A stretch of DNA of 64,000 nt from Ignavibacteria bacterium (GCA_016719565.1 JADJYU010000007.1:372001-436000); one strand, 5' to 3'. Shown: positions 15,894 through 25,632, counted from the stretch's first letter. Notes: a model not told the origin generated them from the sequence alone. A program made the numbers and translations.

Positions 15894-16865
15894 TCAGGCA
15901 GTTTCGCTTTTGCCGACAATATTCTTAAAATATTCGAAAGTTATTTTCAGCCCTTCAGATCTGCTGACCTTCGGTTCCCATCCCAGAATTTCTCTGGCTT
16001 TCGTAATATCCGGCTGTCTCTGTTTAGGATCGTCAGTCGGCAGTGGTTTATAAATTATTTTCTGATCCGTACCGGTTAGTTTAATAATTTCTTCAGCAAA
16101 ATCTTTGATTGATATCTCATCAGGATTTCCGATATTCACCGGATAGACATAGTCGCTTAAAAGCAGTCTGTAAATTCCTTCCACGAGATCATCCACATAA
16201 CAGAAAGATCTTGTCTGACTTCCGTCACCAAATACAGTTATATCCTCACCCCTGATCGCCTGTCCGAAAAAAGCCGGCAGAGCTCTGCCGTCATCAAGTC
16301 TCATTCTCGGTCCGTATGTATTAAATATTCGGATAATTCTTGTATCAAGACCGTGATAAGTATGATATGCCATTGTAATAGCTTCCATAAATCTTTTCGC
16401 TTCATCATATACTCCGCGCGGTCCGATAGGATTTACATTCCCCCAGTATTCTTCATTCTGGGGATGCACCATAGGGTCGCCGTAAATTTCTGATGTAGAC
16501 GCTATAAGGAATCTTGCGTTTTTTTCTTTAGCAAGTCCGAGAAGATTATGCGTACCGAGCGAACCTACCTTTAAAGTCTGTATAGGAATTTTCAGATAGT
16601 CGATAGGACTTGCCGGTGAAGCGAAGTGCAGAATATAGTCGAGCTTTCCCGGGACATGTACAAATTTCGTTACGTCATGAAAATAAAATTCAAATTCCTT
16701 AAGAGGGAATAAATGTTCAATGTTTCTTTTGGATCCGGTAACGAGATTATCCATTCCGATAACGTGATATCCTTCTTTTATAAATCTGTCACTGAGATGT
16801 GAGCCGAGAAATCCTGCAGCTCCTGTAATAAGTATCCTTTTCTGGCTAGAGTGGTTTGATGACAT
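15894..16865 (-). CDS. UDP-glucuronate decarboxylase-like NAD-dependent epimerase (UXS type)
   Basis: 323 residues of the extended short-chain dehydrogenase fold. NAD loop GAAGFLG (15-21), 'ASTSEIYGDPMVHPQ' (Ser/Thr and Glu of UXS), catalytic Tyr153 and Lys157 (YDEAKR), 'RIFNTYGPRMRLDDGRALPAF' and 'FGDGSQTRSFCYVDDLVEG'. These segments match UDP-xylose synthase, which decarboxylates UDP-glucuronate to UDP-xylose, better than UDP-galactose or dTDP-glucose epimerases. It converges on the rfbAC pair, so the region handles nucleotide sugars. A product other than UDP-xylose (UDP-4-keto-pentose) cannot be excluded. Confidence 0.88.
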   Translation of the reverse strand: MSSNHSSQKRILITGAAGFLGSHLSDRFIKEGYHVIGMDNLVTGSKRNIEHLFPLKEFEFYFHDVTKFVHVPGKLDYILHFASPASPIDYLKIPIQTLKVGSLGTHNLLGLAKEKNARFLIASTSEIYGDPMVHPQNEEYWGNVNPIGPRGVYDEAKRFMEAITMAYHTYHGLDTRIIRIFNTYGPRMRLDDGRALPAFFGQAIRGEDITVFGDGSQTRSFCYVDDLVEGIYRLLLSDYVYPVNIGNPDEISIKDFAEEIIKLTGTDQKIIYKPLPTDDPKQRQPDITKAREILGWEPKVSRSEGLKITFEYFKNIVGKSETA

Positions 16866-16973
16866 TTAAAAATTTTAATTTTGAATTCGGTTAATTTACT
16901 AATTATGGTCAAAAGTTTTCAGATATAAATTATTCTAACTTTAATATTAATTAATCAATCAATAATTTGCGCT

Positions 16974-17354
16974 ATGAAAAAAATTAACCCGGTAAAAACA
17001 GATCCCGGAAAAGTCAGACTGCTTGAGACATTTGACAATTCATTCCCGGACAGGAAATATCTTATAATTCACAGAGTCAACGAATTTACGTCTGTCTGTC
17101 CGAAGACAGGACAGCCGGACTTCGGTGTTCTGACTATTTCCTACATAGCAAAAAAGAAATGTATTGAATTAAAATCTCTGAAGTATTACCTGCAGGCATT
17201 CAGAAATGAAGGAATATTTTATGAGAATGTTACAAACAGAATACTTGATGATCTTGTGAAAGTTTTGAATCCGGTCTGGATGGAAGTTAAAGGCGAATAC
17301 AGTGTAAGGGGCGGATTAAACTCTACGATAGTTGCTGCTTACGGAAAGAAGTAA
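16974..17354 (+). CDS. queF: NADPH-dependent preQ0 reductase
   Basis: 126 residues, the short type I (YkvM-like) QueF. It reduces the nitrile of 7-cyano-7-deazaguanine to preQ1 in queuosine biosynthesis. The catalytic Cys42 and Asp49 lie in 'FTSVCPKTGQPDFG', and the QueF signature 'IELKSLKYYLQAFRNEGIFYE' is at ~64-84. The gene stands alone among unrelated genes and ends 7 bases from the convergent ABC transporter gene. It starts at ATG without a Shine-Dalgarno. No other queuosine genes are seen here. Confidence 0.96.
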   Translation: MKKINPVKTDPGKVRLLETFDNSFPDRKYLIIHRVNEFTSVCPKTGQPDFGVLTISYIAKKKCIELKSLKYYLQAFRNEGIFYENVTNRILDDLVKVLNPVWMEVKGEYSVRGGLNSTIVAAYGKK

Positions 17355-17361
17355 TTTAAAA

Positions 17362-18369
17362 TTAAGCGGATACATATGGACAGGCTGCATAATGGTCCGG
17401 TTCTTTCTCTTCAAGCGGGGGAATGAAATCAGCGCATTCAGGTTTCGCAATAGGACATCTTGTTCTGAAAACGCAGCCGCTCGGCTTATTCATCGGTGAC
17501 GGGACATCACCTTTCAGAATGATTCTCTCCTTATTTTTCAATTTTGGATTCGGGACCGGCACAGCTGAAAGCAAAGCTTTGCTGTACGGGTGAATCGGAT
17601 GGTGATAGACTCTGTATCCTTCTCCGACTTCGCAGAATTTTCCGAGATACATTACTACTATTCTCGAACTGATATGTTCGACCACAGAAAGATCATGGGG
17701 TATAAAAAGAAGACTCAGGTCGAATTCTTCCTGAAGATTCTGAAGAAGATTAATTACCTGCGCCTGAATAGAAACGTCCAGGGCTGATACAGGTTCGTCA
17801 GCAATAATAATTTTCGGATTTGTGGAAAGCGCTCTTGCGATACCGATTCTTTGTCTCTGTCCTCCTGAAAATTCATGCGGATATCTTTTAGACTGCTCAG
17901 CCTGCAGCCCGACTTTTTCGAGAAGCCATGCGACTCTATCTTCGCGTTCCTTTTTATTCATGTTAGTGTGATACAGCAGCGGCTCTTCGATGATCTGACC
18001 AACTGACATTCTTGCATTAAGGGAGGAGTATGGGTCCTGAAAAATCATCTGAATATTACCGCGGTGCTTTCTCATTTCACTTCTTGATAGCTTATTCAGA
18101 TCGATCTCACCTGCGTCAGTTCTCATCCAGATCTCTCCTTCTATTTCCACATCATGAGAAGAAAATTTCAGAATATTTATCACAGCTTTACCGATAGTTG
18201 ATTTACCGCAGCCGGATTCGCCGACAAGTCCCAGAGTCTCGCCTTTTCTTAATTCAAAACTGACTCCGTCGACGGCTTTTACTTCAGCTACTTTTCTTAA
18301 AAAAAGTCCGCCGGAAACAGGAAACTTAACCTTAAGGTCTTTTATTTCTAATATATTTTCAGGATTCAA
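17362..18369 (-). CDS. oppF: Peptide ABC importer ATPase (OppF/DppF type)
   Basis: 335 residues. Cytoplasmic ATPase of a peptide/nickel-family importer. Walker A GESGCGKST (50-58), Q-loop region 'MIFQDPYSSLNARMSVG', signature 'FSGGQRQRIGIARAL', Walker B 'IIIADEPVSALDVSIQ' and H-loop 'IPHDLSVVEHIS'. The C-terminal oligopeptide-transporter extension 'CVFRTRCPIAKPECADFIPPLEE' carries the cysteines that often hold an iron-sulfur cluster in this subfamily. It is the last gene of a five-gene minus-strand operon, 33 bases after its partner ATPase. The substrate (di- or oligopeptides) is inferred from the family. Confidence 0.92.
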   Translation of the reverse strand: MNPENILEIKDLKVKFPVSGGLFLRKVAEVKAVDGVSFELRKGETLGLVGESGCGKSTIGKAVINILKFSSHDVEIEGEIWMRTDAGEIDLNKLSRSEMRKHRGNIQMIFQDPYSSLNARMSVGQIIEEPLLYHTNMNKKEREDRVAWLLEKVGLQAEQSKRYPHEFSGGQRQRIGIARALSTNPKIIIADEPVSALDVSIQAQVINLLQNLQEEFDLSLLFIPHDLSVVEHISSRIVVMYLGKFCEVGEGYRVYHHPIHPYSKALLSAVPVPNPKLKNKERIILKGDVPSPMNKPSGCVFRTRCPIAKPECADFIPPLEEKEPDHYAACPYVSA

Positions 18370-18402
18370 TTAACTGATGATAAATAAATTTTAAATAAAA
18401 AA

Positions 18403-19470
18403 TTACTTTTCGCTTTCATATAAATGACATCTTACAAATCTGTTTTTTTCAACTTCTAAAAGCTCAGGTTCGACTTCAAAACATTTATCAAATGCTTTTG
18501 TACATCTTGTATTGAATTTACATGCTTTCGGTAATTCAAGTATATGCGGAATGTTTCCCGGGATCGCCTTCAGCTCTTCCATTGGCAGATCAGGGTTTGG
18601 AAGCGAAGAAAGCAGACCTACAGTATAAGGATGCAATGGTTTTTCAAAAAGCGGATCCACTTCGGAGATCTCCTGAATTTTTCCTCCATACATTACAATA
18701 ACCCTGTCGCATGTTTCTGCGACAACGCCGAGATTATGAGTAATAAGTAATATAGCTGATTCTTCTCTTTCCCTTTTTAATCTCAGCATCAGCTCAAGTA
18801 TCTGCGCCTGAATAGTAACATCGAGTGCGGTGGTGGGTTCATCGGCTATTAACAGCGACGGATGCAGAGCAAGAGCCATTGCTATCATAACTCTCTGCCG
18901 CATACCTCCGCTGAACTGATGCGGATAATCTTTCATTCGTTTTTCCGGAGAAGAAATACCTACAAGAGTCAGCATTTCAATTGCTTTCTTTTCGGCTTCT
19001 TCTTTTGAAATTTCTTCATGATTTAAAATCGCCTCAAGTATCTGATCGCCGATCTTCATAACGGGATTAAGCGATGTCATAGGTTCCTGAAATATCATAG
19101 AGATCTCATTCCCTCTGTACTTTTTCATTTCTTCAAAAGAGATCTTAAGGAGATCTTTCCCTTTAAAAAAAACCTCACCGCTGACTATCTTGCCCGGAGG
19201 ATCAGGGATAAGCCGTGTAATGGAATATGCTGTAACGGATTTACCTGAACCTGACTCACCGACTATTCCGAGCACTTCACCTTCATAAATGTCAAAGCTA
19301 ACGTCATCGACAGCTTTGGCCGGCACTTTATTTTTCAGATACTTATCAGTCTTATACAATTCCATCAGCACGGGATCGGAAATTTCCAGATGCAGGGATT
19401 TTTGTTTCTCGGTATCTTCTACAAAGAAATACGTTTTAAGATTTTTTATTTCAACAAGCTTTTTATGCAT
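18403..19470 (-). CDS. oppD: Peptide ABC importer ATPase (OppD/DppD type)
   Basis: 355 residues. Walker A GESGSGKS (71-78), 'MIFQEPMTSLNPVMKIG', signature 'FSGGMRQRVMIAMAL', Walker B 'LLIADEPTTALDVTIQ', and the C-terminal peptide-transporter extension with 'CKFNTRCTKAFDKCFEVEP'. A charged segment of ~30 residues (about 20-50) is inserted between the first strand and 'AKAVDDVSFD', longer than in usual OppD. It pairs with the ATPase at 17362-18369 as the heterodimeric motor. It starts 11 bases after the upstream permease gene, so translation is probably coupled. Confidence 0.92.
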   Translation of the reverse strand: MHKKLVEIKNLKTYFFVEDTEKQKSLHLEISDPVLMELYKTDKYLKNKVPAKAVDDVSFDIYEGEVLGIVGESGSGKSVTAYSITRLIPDPPGKIVSGEVFFKGKDLLKISFEEMKKYRGNEISMIFQEPMTSLNPVMKIGDQILEAILNHEEISKEEAEKKAIEMLTLVGISSPEKRMKDYPHQFSGGMRQRVMIAMALALHPSLLIADEPTTALDVTIQAQILELMLRLKREREESAILLITHNLGVVAETCDRVIVMYGGKIQEISEVDPLFEKPLHPYTVGLLSSLPNPDLPMEELKAIPGNIPHILELPKACKFNTRCTKAFDKCFEVEPELLEVEKNRFVRCHLYESEK

Positions 19471-19481
19471 GAATAAATTTT

Positions 19482-20543
19482 TTACCTCATTCGTGAATAG
19501 ACTTTAGGATCAAATGCTTCTCTTATTGCTTCACCGATAAATACAATTGCCAGAAGTGTTAAGAACATTGCTATGAGCGGCGTGGTAATCAGCCACCAGT
19601 ATTCTATATTTACAACACCCTGCTGCATCAGCTGACCCCAGCTGGGAGTAGGCGGCGGTAGTCCGAATCCCAGAAAGTCCAGGGAAACGAGTGAAAATAT
19701 ATTCGCTACAATCGCAAACGGCGCGAAAGAAATAACAGGAGTCAGTGAGTTCGGCAGAATATGACTGAATATAATTTTCTTATTCTTTGCTCCCATTGAA
19801 ACGGCAGCCGATACATAGTCCCTGGCCTTTTCCCTGTAAAATTCTCCCCGCATGTAATAAGTAATGCTGATCCATCCGATAAGAGTAAGGATAAAAGTCA
19901 GCAGCAGAAAATTCGGCTGCAGGATCGAACTGATAATTATAATTAAATAAAAGAAAGGAATTGTGCTCCATATCTCAATTATTCTAAGACCGAACATATC
20001 CACTTTTCCTCCATAAAAGCCAAGCATGGCTCCGATCGCAATTCCAATAATATAAGTCAGCAGAGTTACTATCAGCGCAAAGGAAAGGCCGATATTAAAT
20101 CCATAGGCAAGTCTCGCAAATACATCTCTTCCCCGGTCGTCAGTACCCGCCCAGTGCGCAGAAGAGGGAGTATGCGGGGGATTTCCCGCCAGTTCGCTCA
20201 GGAGATTTTCGTTCGGACTGAAAGGATATACAGGAAGTAAAACCCAGTTGCCGCTGTTTTCTTCCATATATTGTTTATCAAGTAATCTGTAATTCGCTTC
20301 ACCCTGTATATTTTGTCCGAAAGATTCTGCAGAATAAAATTTAAAGATCGGAAAAAAATATTCACCTTTATAATTAACTATCAGAGCGTCTTTTCCAATG
20401 AATAAGGGAAGGATGAAAGATACAGCGTAAAGGATTAAAATTACGATAAAAGAATAATATCCTCTTTTAAGAGTTTTAAATTTTTTCCATCTTTTTTTAA
20501 GGATAGAAGTAGATACCTGTTTTTGAGTTTTATCTTCAGACAT
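19482..20543 (-). CDS. oppC: Peptide ABC importer permease (OppC/YejE type)
   Basis: 353 residues. One N-terminal membrane helix (GYYSFIVILILYAVSFILPL) is followed by a ~90-residue extracytoplasmic segment and then the permease core starting 'HWAGTDDRGRDVFARLAYG', with about five more helices. The EAA coupling motif reads 'AAVSMGAKNKKIIFSHILPNSL'. The end is 'EAIREAFDPKVYSRMR'. The large external insert and the GTDDRGRDVFAR motif resemble YejE more than classical OppC. It works with the frameshifted permease upstream. No Shine-Dalgarno is obvious. Confidence 0.9.
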   Translation of the reverse strand: MSEDKTQKQVSTSILKKRWKKFKTLKRGYYSFIVILILYAVSFILPLFIGKDALIVNYKGEYFFPIFKFYSAESFGQNIQGEANYRLLDKQYMEENSGNWVLLPVYPFSPNENLLSELAGNPPHTPSSAHWAGTDDRGRDVFARLAYGFNIGLSFALIVTLLTYIIGIAIGAMLGFYGGKVDMFGLRIIEIWSTIPFFYLIIIISSILQPNFLLLTFILTLIGWISITYYMRGEFYREKARDYVSAAVSMGAKNKKIIFSHILPNSLTPVISFAPFAIVANIFSLVSLDFLGFGLPPPTPSWGQLMQQGVVNIEYWWLITTPLIAMFLTLLAIVFIGEAIREAFDPKVYSRMR

Positions 20544-20591
20544 TAAAAAAATTTTCTATAATAATACAGATTGAATTTTCAGTTTTGTAAA

Positions 20592-21622
20592 TTATTTAAA
20601 TCTTATCCTCGGATCTACAATAGCGTAAAGAATATCCGATAAAATATTTCCTACAAGAAGTAATAAAGTTGATATTACAAGTATTCCCATAACAACCGGA
20701 TAATCTCTCTGAATGATGGAATCATAGCTCAGTAATCCGATACCGTTTATATTAAAAACTTTTTCAATCAGAATGCTGCCGGCAAGGACAAGAGATATTG
20801 CATGACCGAGTCCAGTTGAAATAGGGATCAGAGAATTTCTGAGAGCATGTCCGAAAATGACTTTCCTTTCAGTCAGACCTTTTGAAAAAGCAGTACGGAT
20901 ATAATCCTGACTTAAATTTTCTATTACAGAATTTTTGTAAGTATAGTAAGTGTTGCAAAACTTCCGATCATATAACTCGCGACGGGAAGTATAGTGTGAT
21001 GTATCTGATCCCAGATTTTACCTGATACGCTGAGAGTTTCATAATCCGAAGATCTGAATCCTCCGAGAGGGAATACATCCCAGAAACTGCCGCCTCCGAA
21101 TAACACAAGCATCAAAGCGCCGAATGCAAATCCGGGTATTGCATATCCAGCAAATACTAGAGCTGAAGTTATGAAGTCAAACTTAGAGCCGTTTTTAACC
21201 GCTTTGTAAACTCCAAGCGGAATGCAGACTATGTATGTTAATACAAATCCAATGACACCGAAATAAATTGAAATGGGAAATCTGGAAGTAATGACATCCA
21301 TGACAGGTTCTGAATATACATAGGACCTGCCAAGGTCTAATTTGAGTAAATTACCAAGCCATAAAACATATCTTTCGTGGATAGGTTTATCAAATCCGTA
21401 AAACTTCTGAAGTTCTTCGATCGCTGACTGAGGAATATTCTGTGATGTGCCTGTTGTACTTCCGGATTCACTTACACCGTTTGAACCGCCCATACGGATC
21501 TTCATTATCTCCATTTCCAGAGGACCGCCGGGAACAATCTGAAGTATAAGGAATGTGACTAATGTTATACCAAGAAAAGTCGGAATGATTAAAAGAAATC
21601 TTCTTATAAAATAAGTTGTCAT
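20592..21622 (-). CDS. oppB: Peptide ABC importer permease (OppB type), frameshifted
   Basis: The frame from 21622 encodes a normal OppB start ('TYFIRRFLLIIPTFLGITLVTFLILQIVPGGP') and stops at 20924 after ~232 residues. In the next frame the missing end continues at once: 'NSVIENLSQDYIRTAFSKG', 'LTERKVIFGHALRNSLIPI' and finally 'SDILYAIVDPRIRFK', with the stop at 20592-20594. Adding one base in the five-T run at 20932-20936 restores 343 residues, the usual length. This is either a sequencing error or a real recent frameshift. It lies five bases after the binding-protein gene and is the first permease of the operon. Confidence 0.88.
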
Positions 21623-21627
21623 TCGTA

Positions 21628-23589
21628 TTATTTGTTAATCATAACTACTTCACCTTTTTCTTCTCTTGCTTTAAGATCTATCCAGAATTTTTCTTCAACT
21701 TCTCCTGCGATCATGTTCTTGCCTTTATCTTTAAGAGCCGCCTGATACTCAGAATATCTTTCAGGATCAAGCCACCAGATAGCAAATACGCCTAATTCTT
21801 TTCCGCCGTAATAATCATCGAATCTTGACAGATACCATTTCGGATAACCGAATTTATTCTGGAATAAAATTCTGGAATAGTCTGCATACCATCCGTAAAT
21901 GTACGGCTGCATTGAAACTAAAATACTGTCAACTTCCCTTACCTGTTTAATTCTTTCTTTTTTATCAAAGGTCTTTGCATACAGATCGGCAATTTCATCG
22001 ATCCTTGCATTTTTTTGTCCTGACCAGTTAGTGCTGTTCGGGTCGTCTGCTGTTTTTGAAGTTACATTGAATTCAAGATTCGGCGGATTCTGACCGCCCC
22101 AGTTTGCAGGGATCAAAGAGAAACTTCTTTCATTACCAATTTTAAAAGATGTAGTGCCGTCCACCTGTTTCAGATTCAGCTTTACACCGGCTTTCTTCAG
22201 ATCTTCCTGAAATATTGTGAAGTATCTTTCCTGACTTGGCTGAGTAAATGTCATTTCAATTTCAAATATTTTGCCGTCTTTCATTCTGTAACCGTCCTGA
22301 TTTTTATCTCTCCATCCGGCTTCTTCCAGAAGCAGGATTGCGCTGTCAAGATTATAATTTACAACCGGATTATTCGGATTTTCATAAACTGTTCCTGAAA
22401 AATGAGATTTGATTGGTGTATAAGAATTGAAAAAAAGTTTTTCATTAAAGGTTTTTCTGTCATAAAGCATTGAAAAGGCTTTACGTACTTTAATATCATC
22501 AAACGGAGGTTTTCTCATATTCATAACAATACCTGAAAGTCCGCCCGGATTCTGATTATAAATTTTACGTTTCTGAACTATGCCTCTTTTCACTTCTTCG
22601 AAATCAGTTTTTTCAGCCCACCACTGAGCTCTGTTAACGCTGTAAATATCTATCTCACCTTTTTTAAACTTTTCGTAAGTAAGTGTTTCATCAGAAATAA
22701 CATCAGTTTTTATTATGTCAAAATTAAATAATCCGGCTGCGAATTTTTCTTTCTCAGCCCAGTAATCACTTCTTCTTCTTAATATAATGGATCTTCCTTT
22801 ATCTATATCTTCTTTCTTAATATAATACGGACCGCTTCCGGGAACGCAGTCATAGTTAAATTTTTCGAGATATTCTTTTCCGGAAATATTACCTATAATA
22901 TGAGCAGGTAAAAGTCTGATGCCGGAAGCGCTTGCGAAATAAAGCCAGCCTACCTTAGTAGCTTTTATTGAAACAATATATTTGCTTTCGGCAACGGGTA
23001 TTTCAAAATTTTCTTTGTAATATTCATCGCCGCCGGTAAGAAGACCCGGATCAAGTAAGAGTTTAAAAGTAGCAATGTAGTCATCTGCTATTACAGGTTT
23101 ACCGTCAGCCCATCTTGCATTTGGATTAATTCTGAATTTAAAGACTTTCTGATCTTCTGAAATTTGCCAGTGAGTTGCAAGCCTTGGTGTATAATCTTCA
23201 TTAACAGGATCAGAGTCAAGCAAAGATTCATACATAAGAGTCTGCGCCATTCTTGTATAGTAAGAATTTTCATCTTTACCCACGGATCTGAGAGTAGACG
23301 GGAAATCCGGAATTGACCAGATAATCTGTCCGCCTTTCACTGCTTTCGGATCACCTATAGTATTGTATTCAGTACTGGTAGTCCAGCCTTCACCGGTAAA
23401 ACCATTGCCGCCCATTTCTGCAGATACTGAAGGATCAGCGCCGGGCGGAGTATCGAATTGTTTTATTGAGATCGGCTGAGTGTTCATGCCTGAGGTTGTT
23501 GGTTTTGTGGAATCATTATCTCCGCAGGATATCAGGAAAGCGGAAACAAATAAAAATAAAAAAGCACTTACGAAAGTCTTTTTGGTCAT
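21628..23589 (-). CDS. Extracytoplasmic peptide-binding lipoprotein (SBP family 5, YejA-like)
   Basis: 653 residues. A lipoprotein signal ends in LISCGDN. The body is the family 5 solute-binding fold: 'TLMYESLLDSDPVNEDYTPRLATHW', 'FKFRINPNARWADGKPV', 'DIYSVNRAQWW', 'GLSGIVMNMRKPPFDDIKVRKAFSML' and 'LLLEEAGW'. The 'GIVMNMRKPPFDD..VRKA' block is closer to YejA-type binding proteins than to OppA. It delivers peptides to the permease pair encoded directly downstream. A clear AAGGAG Shine-Dalgarno precedes the ATG, which fits high expression of the binding protein. It is the first gene of the operon. Confidence 0.9.
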   Translation of the reverse strand: MTKKTFVSAFLFLFVSAFLISCGDNDSTKPTTSGMNTQPISIKQFDTPPGADPSVSAEMGGNGFTGEGWTTSTEYNTIGDPKAVKGGQIIWSIPDFPSTLRSVGKDENSYYTRMAQTLMYESLLDSDPVNEDYTPRLATHWQISEDQKVFKFRINPNARWADGKPVIADDYIATFKLLLDPGLLTGGDEYYKENFEIPVAESKYIVSIKATKVGWLYFASASGIRLLPAHIIGNISGKEYLEKFNYDCVPGSGPYYIKKEDIDKGRSIILRRRSDYWAEKEKFAAGLFNFDIIKTDVISDETLTYEKFKKGEIDIYSVNRAQWWAEKTDFEEVKRGIVQKRKIYNQNPGGLSGIVMNMRKPPFDDIKVRKAFSMLYDRKTFNEKLFFNSYTPIKSHFSGTVYENPNNPVVNYNLDSAILLLEEAGWRDKNQDGYRMKDGKIFEIEMTFTQPSQERYFTIFQEDLKKAGVKLNLKQVDGTTSFKIGNERSFSLIPANWGGQNPPNLEFNVTSKTADDPNSTNWSGQKNARIDEIADLYAKTFDKKERIKQVREVDSILVSMQPYIYGWYADYSRILFQNKFGYPKWYLSRFDDYYGGKELGVFAIWWLDPERYSEYQAALKDKGKNMIAGEVEEKFWIDLKAREEKGEVVMINK

Positions 23590-24015
23590 AAAAAAAATCT
23601 CCTTAGTAGTTTAAAAGTTTTTCAATATAAAAAATGATAATATAAATTAATAGTTTTTTTAAAATACATTTATATTGGAAAGATTATTTACAAAGGAGTT
23701 GTAAGTAATATCTTAAGGAATGTTGCAAACCGTTTTAAGGGTTTGCAGTTTTATATGGTATATATGAAAGAACAAAAATATCACTTGAGTACAAAACACA
23801 TTCGTTCATATTTCCTCCATTGCATTTATTAAACAAACTTCAAACTGTTTTACCTTTGAAATTTTTAATCCACTTAAGAAGTTCTTTGAATCCTGAATTA
23901 ACTATTTTCTTAAATATCAAATCAATATTTTAATCAACAATACAAATTTTAAAAATCTATTGTCCTCCCAATAAATCTCAAATGATTTTTTCAGGACTAC
24001 TAAACAGGAGATAAA
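23590..24015. other. Divergent intergenic region, 426 bases
   Basis: It separates the peptide importer operon (minus) from the sugar dehydrogenase (plus), so it should hold both promoters. No gene over ~20 codons and no repeat is seen. Confidence 0.5.
24006..24010 (+). promoter_or_regulatory. Shine-Dalgarno AGGAG of the sugar dehydrogenase gene
   Basis: AGGAG five bases before the ATG at 24016 fixes this start. Confidence 0.7.
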
Positions 24016-25470
24016 ATGACACTCAACAAAATATTTTTACTGCTTCTATTTTTTTCAGTAACATTAAATAATGCATACTCACAGCCGTTTGAATTTATAA
24101 ACGCCTTTCCAAATGTTTCTTTCGCAAGTCCTCTTTACCTTACTCATTCTAATGACGGCACGAACAGAATCTTTGTCGTAGAGAAAAACGGTATTATCAA
24201 AGTTCTTCCAAATGATTCGCTGACCAGTGACAGCAGAACTTTTCTCAATGTAACAAATAAAATTATCACAGGCAGTGAAAGAGGTCTGCTCGGTCTTGCA
24301 TTTCATCCTAATTATTCCGCCAATGGTTATTTTTATGTAAACTATACCAGAGCAGGTGACGGCGCTACTGTTATCTCAAGATTCAATGTCAGTTCGGCAG
24401 ATCCCAATAAAGCGGATTCCTTAAGTGAATATCCTATACTTACTGTACCTCAGCCGTATTCAAATCATAACGGCGGAATTGTACTGTTCGGAATGGACGG
24501 ATATCTTTACATAGGAATGGGTGACGGCGGCAGCGGCGGTGATCCCGGTAACAGAGCTCAGACTCTTACAGAACTTCTCGGGAAGATCCTCAGAATAAAT
24601 GTTGACACCACTACCTCTTCGACTAATTATGGAATCCCCGCTACTAATCCTTTTGCTTCTGGCGGCGGCAGACCGGAAATATATACAGTAGGTATGAGGA
24701 ATCCATGGAGAATGAGCGTTGACCCGATGACAGGTGAAATTTACTGCGGTGATGTCGGTCAGGATGCATGGGAAGAAGTTGATATTATTCAGATCGGAAA
24801 AAATTATGGCTGGAGATGTTATGAAGGTAATAATCCTTATAATCTATCCGGCTGCTCCTCACCCTCTGAATATACTTTTCCGATCAAGGTCTATCAGAAT
24901 GTCGGATCTGACTGTTCGGTTACAGGCGGTTATGTTTACAGAGGCGCCAGAAGACCTGAACTTTACGGAAGATATATTTACGGCGATTACTGCAGCAGAA
25001 AAGTATTTAAACTGAAATATGAAAACGGAACTGTCACGGAAGATGAACAGCTTTTTGTAGCTCCGAGCAGTATCTATTCTTTCGGAACTGACCAGCAGAA
25101 TGAACTCTATATGTGCGCTGCAAATAATGTCGTTTACCGATTTAATAAAAGCGATCTTGTAGGTATAAATAATAACTCTTCTCAAATACTGGATTTCAGA
25201 CTTGAGCAGAATTTTCCTAACCCATTCAATCCGGAAACTTCAATTAACTATTCTATTCCGGATATTTCCGATGTCAAACTCGTTGTGTATGATGCAAACG
25301 GAAAACAGGTTTCGACACTCGTTAATACAACACAATTATCCGGTTCTTATAATGTGAAGTGGAATGGAAGAGATGCTTTAGGAAATAATCTTCCGAGCGG
25401 AGTTTATTTTTATAACCTGACTGCAGGAAATAATTTTAGTCAGAGTAAGAAAATGCTTTTGATCAAATAA
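24016..25470 (+). CDS. PQQ-type sugar dehydrogenase (GSDH family) with T9SS sorting domain
   Basis: 484 residues. Signal peptide (NKIFLLLLFFSVTLNNAYSQ), then a six-bladed GSDH/HHIP-type beta-propeller: 'PLYLTHSNDGTNRIFVVEKNG', 'ERGLLGLAFHPNYSANGYFYVNYT', 'SNHNGGIVLFGMDGYLYIGMGDGG', 'EIYTVGMRNPWRMSVD', 'GDVGQDAWEEVDI' and 'NYGWRCYEG'. In the family these motifs bind PQQ and calcium and oxidise sugars such as glucose or sorbosone. The last ~85 residues are a type IX sorting domain (QNFPNPFNP, 'LVVYDANGKQVSTLV', 'LPSGVYFYNLTAG', KKMLLIK), so the enzyme is predicted to act at the cell surface. A strong Shine-Dalgarno precedes the start. Confidence 0.93.
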   Translation: MTLNKIFLLLLFFSVTLNNAYSQPFEFINAFPNVSFASPLYLTHSNDGTNRIFVVEKNGIIKVLPNDSLTSDSRTFLNVTNKIITGSERGLLGLAFHPNYSANGYFYVNYTRAGDGATVISRFNVSSADPNKADSLSEYPILTVPQPYSNHNGGIVLFGMDGYLYIGMGDGGSGGDPGNRAQTLTELLGKILRINVDTTTSSTNYGIPATNPFASGGGRPEIYTVGMRNPWRMSVDPMTGEIYCGDVGQDAWEEVDIIQIGKNYGWRCYEGNNPYNLSGCSSPSEYTFPIKVYQNVGSDCSVTGGYVYRGARRPELYGRYIYGDYCSRKVFKLKYENGTVTEDEQLFVAPSSIYSFGTDQQNELYMCAANNVVYRFNKSDLVGINNNSSQILDFRLEQNFPNPFNPETSINYSIPDISDVKLVVYDANGKQVSTLVNTTQLSGSYNVKWNGRDALGNNLPSGVYFYNLTAGNNFSQSKKMLLIK

Positions 25471-25500
25471 TGAAATAAGTCATTTGATATAGTTCTATAC

Positions 25501-25550
25501 AATCCGTCAGATTTAATTTTGTTTTCAAAATTAATTTGACGGATTTTCTT
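25501..25550 (+). terminator. Rho-independent terminator
   Basis: A long stem AATCCGTCA...AATTTTG/CAAAATT...TGACGGATT, with a TTTT loop, is followed by TTCTT. It closes the sugar dehydrogenase transcript. Confidence 0.75.
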
Positions 25551-25632
25551 ATTTCCCTGAAATTATAATTTATTAAATATTAAAATCTTTATTAAAAAAT
25601 TTGATCCGCCAATCTAATGCCCTCTGTGTAAA

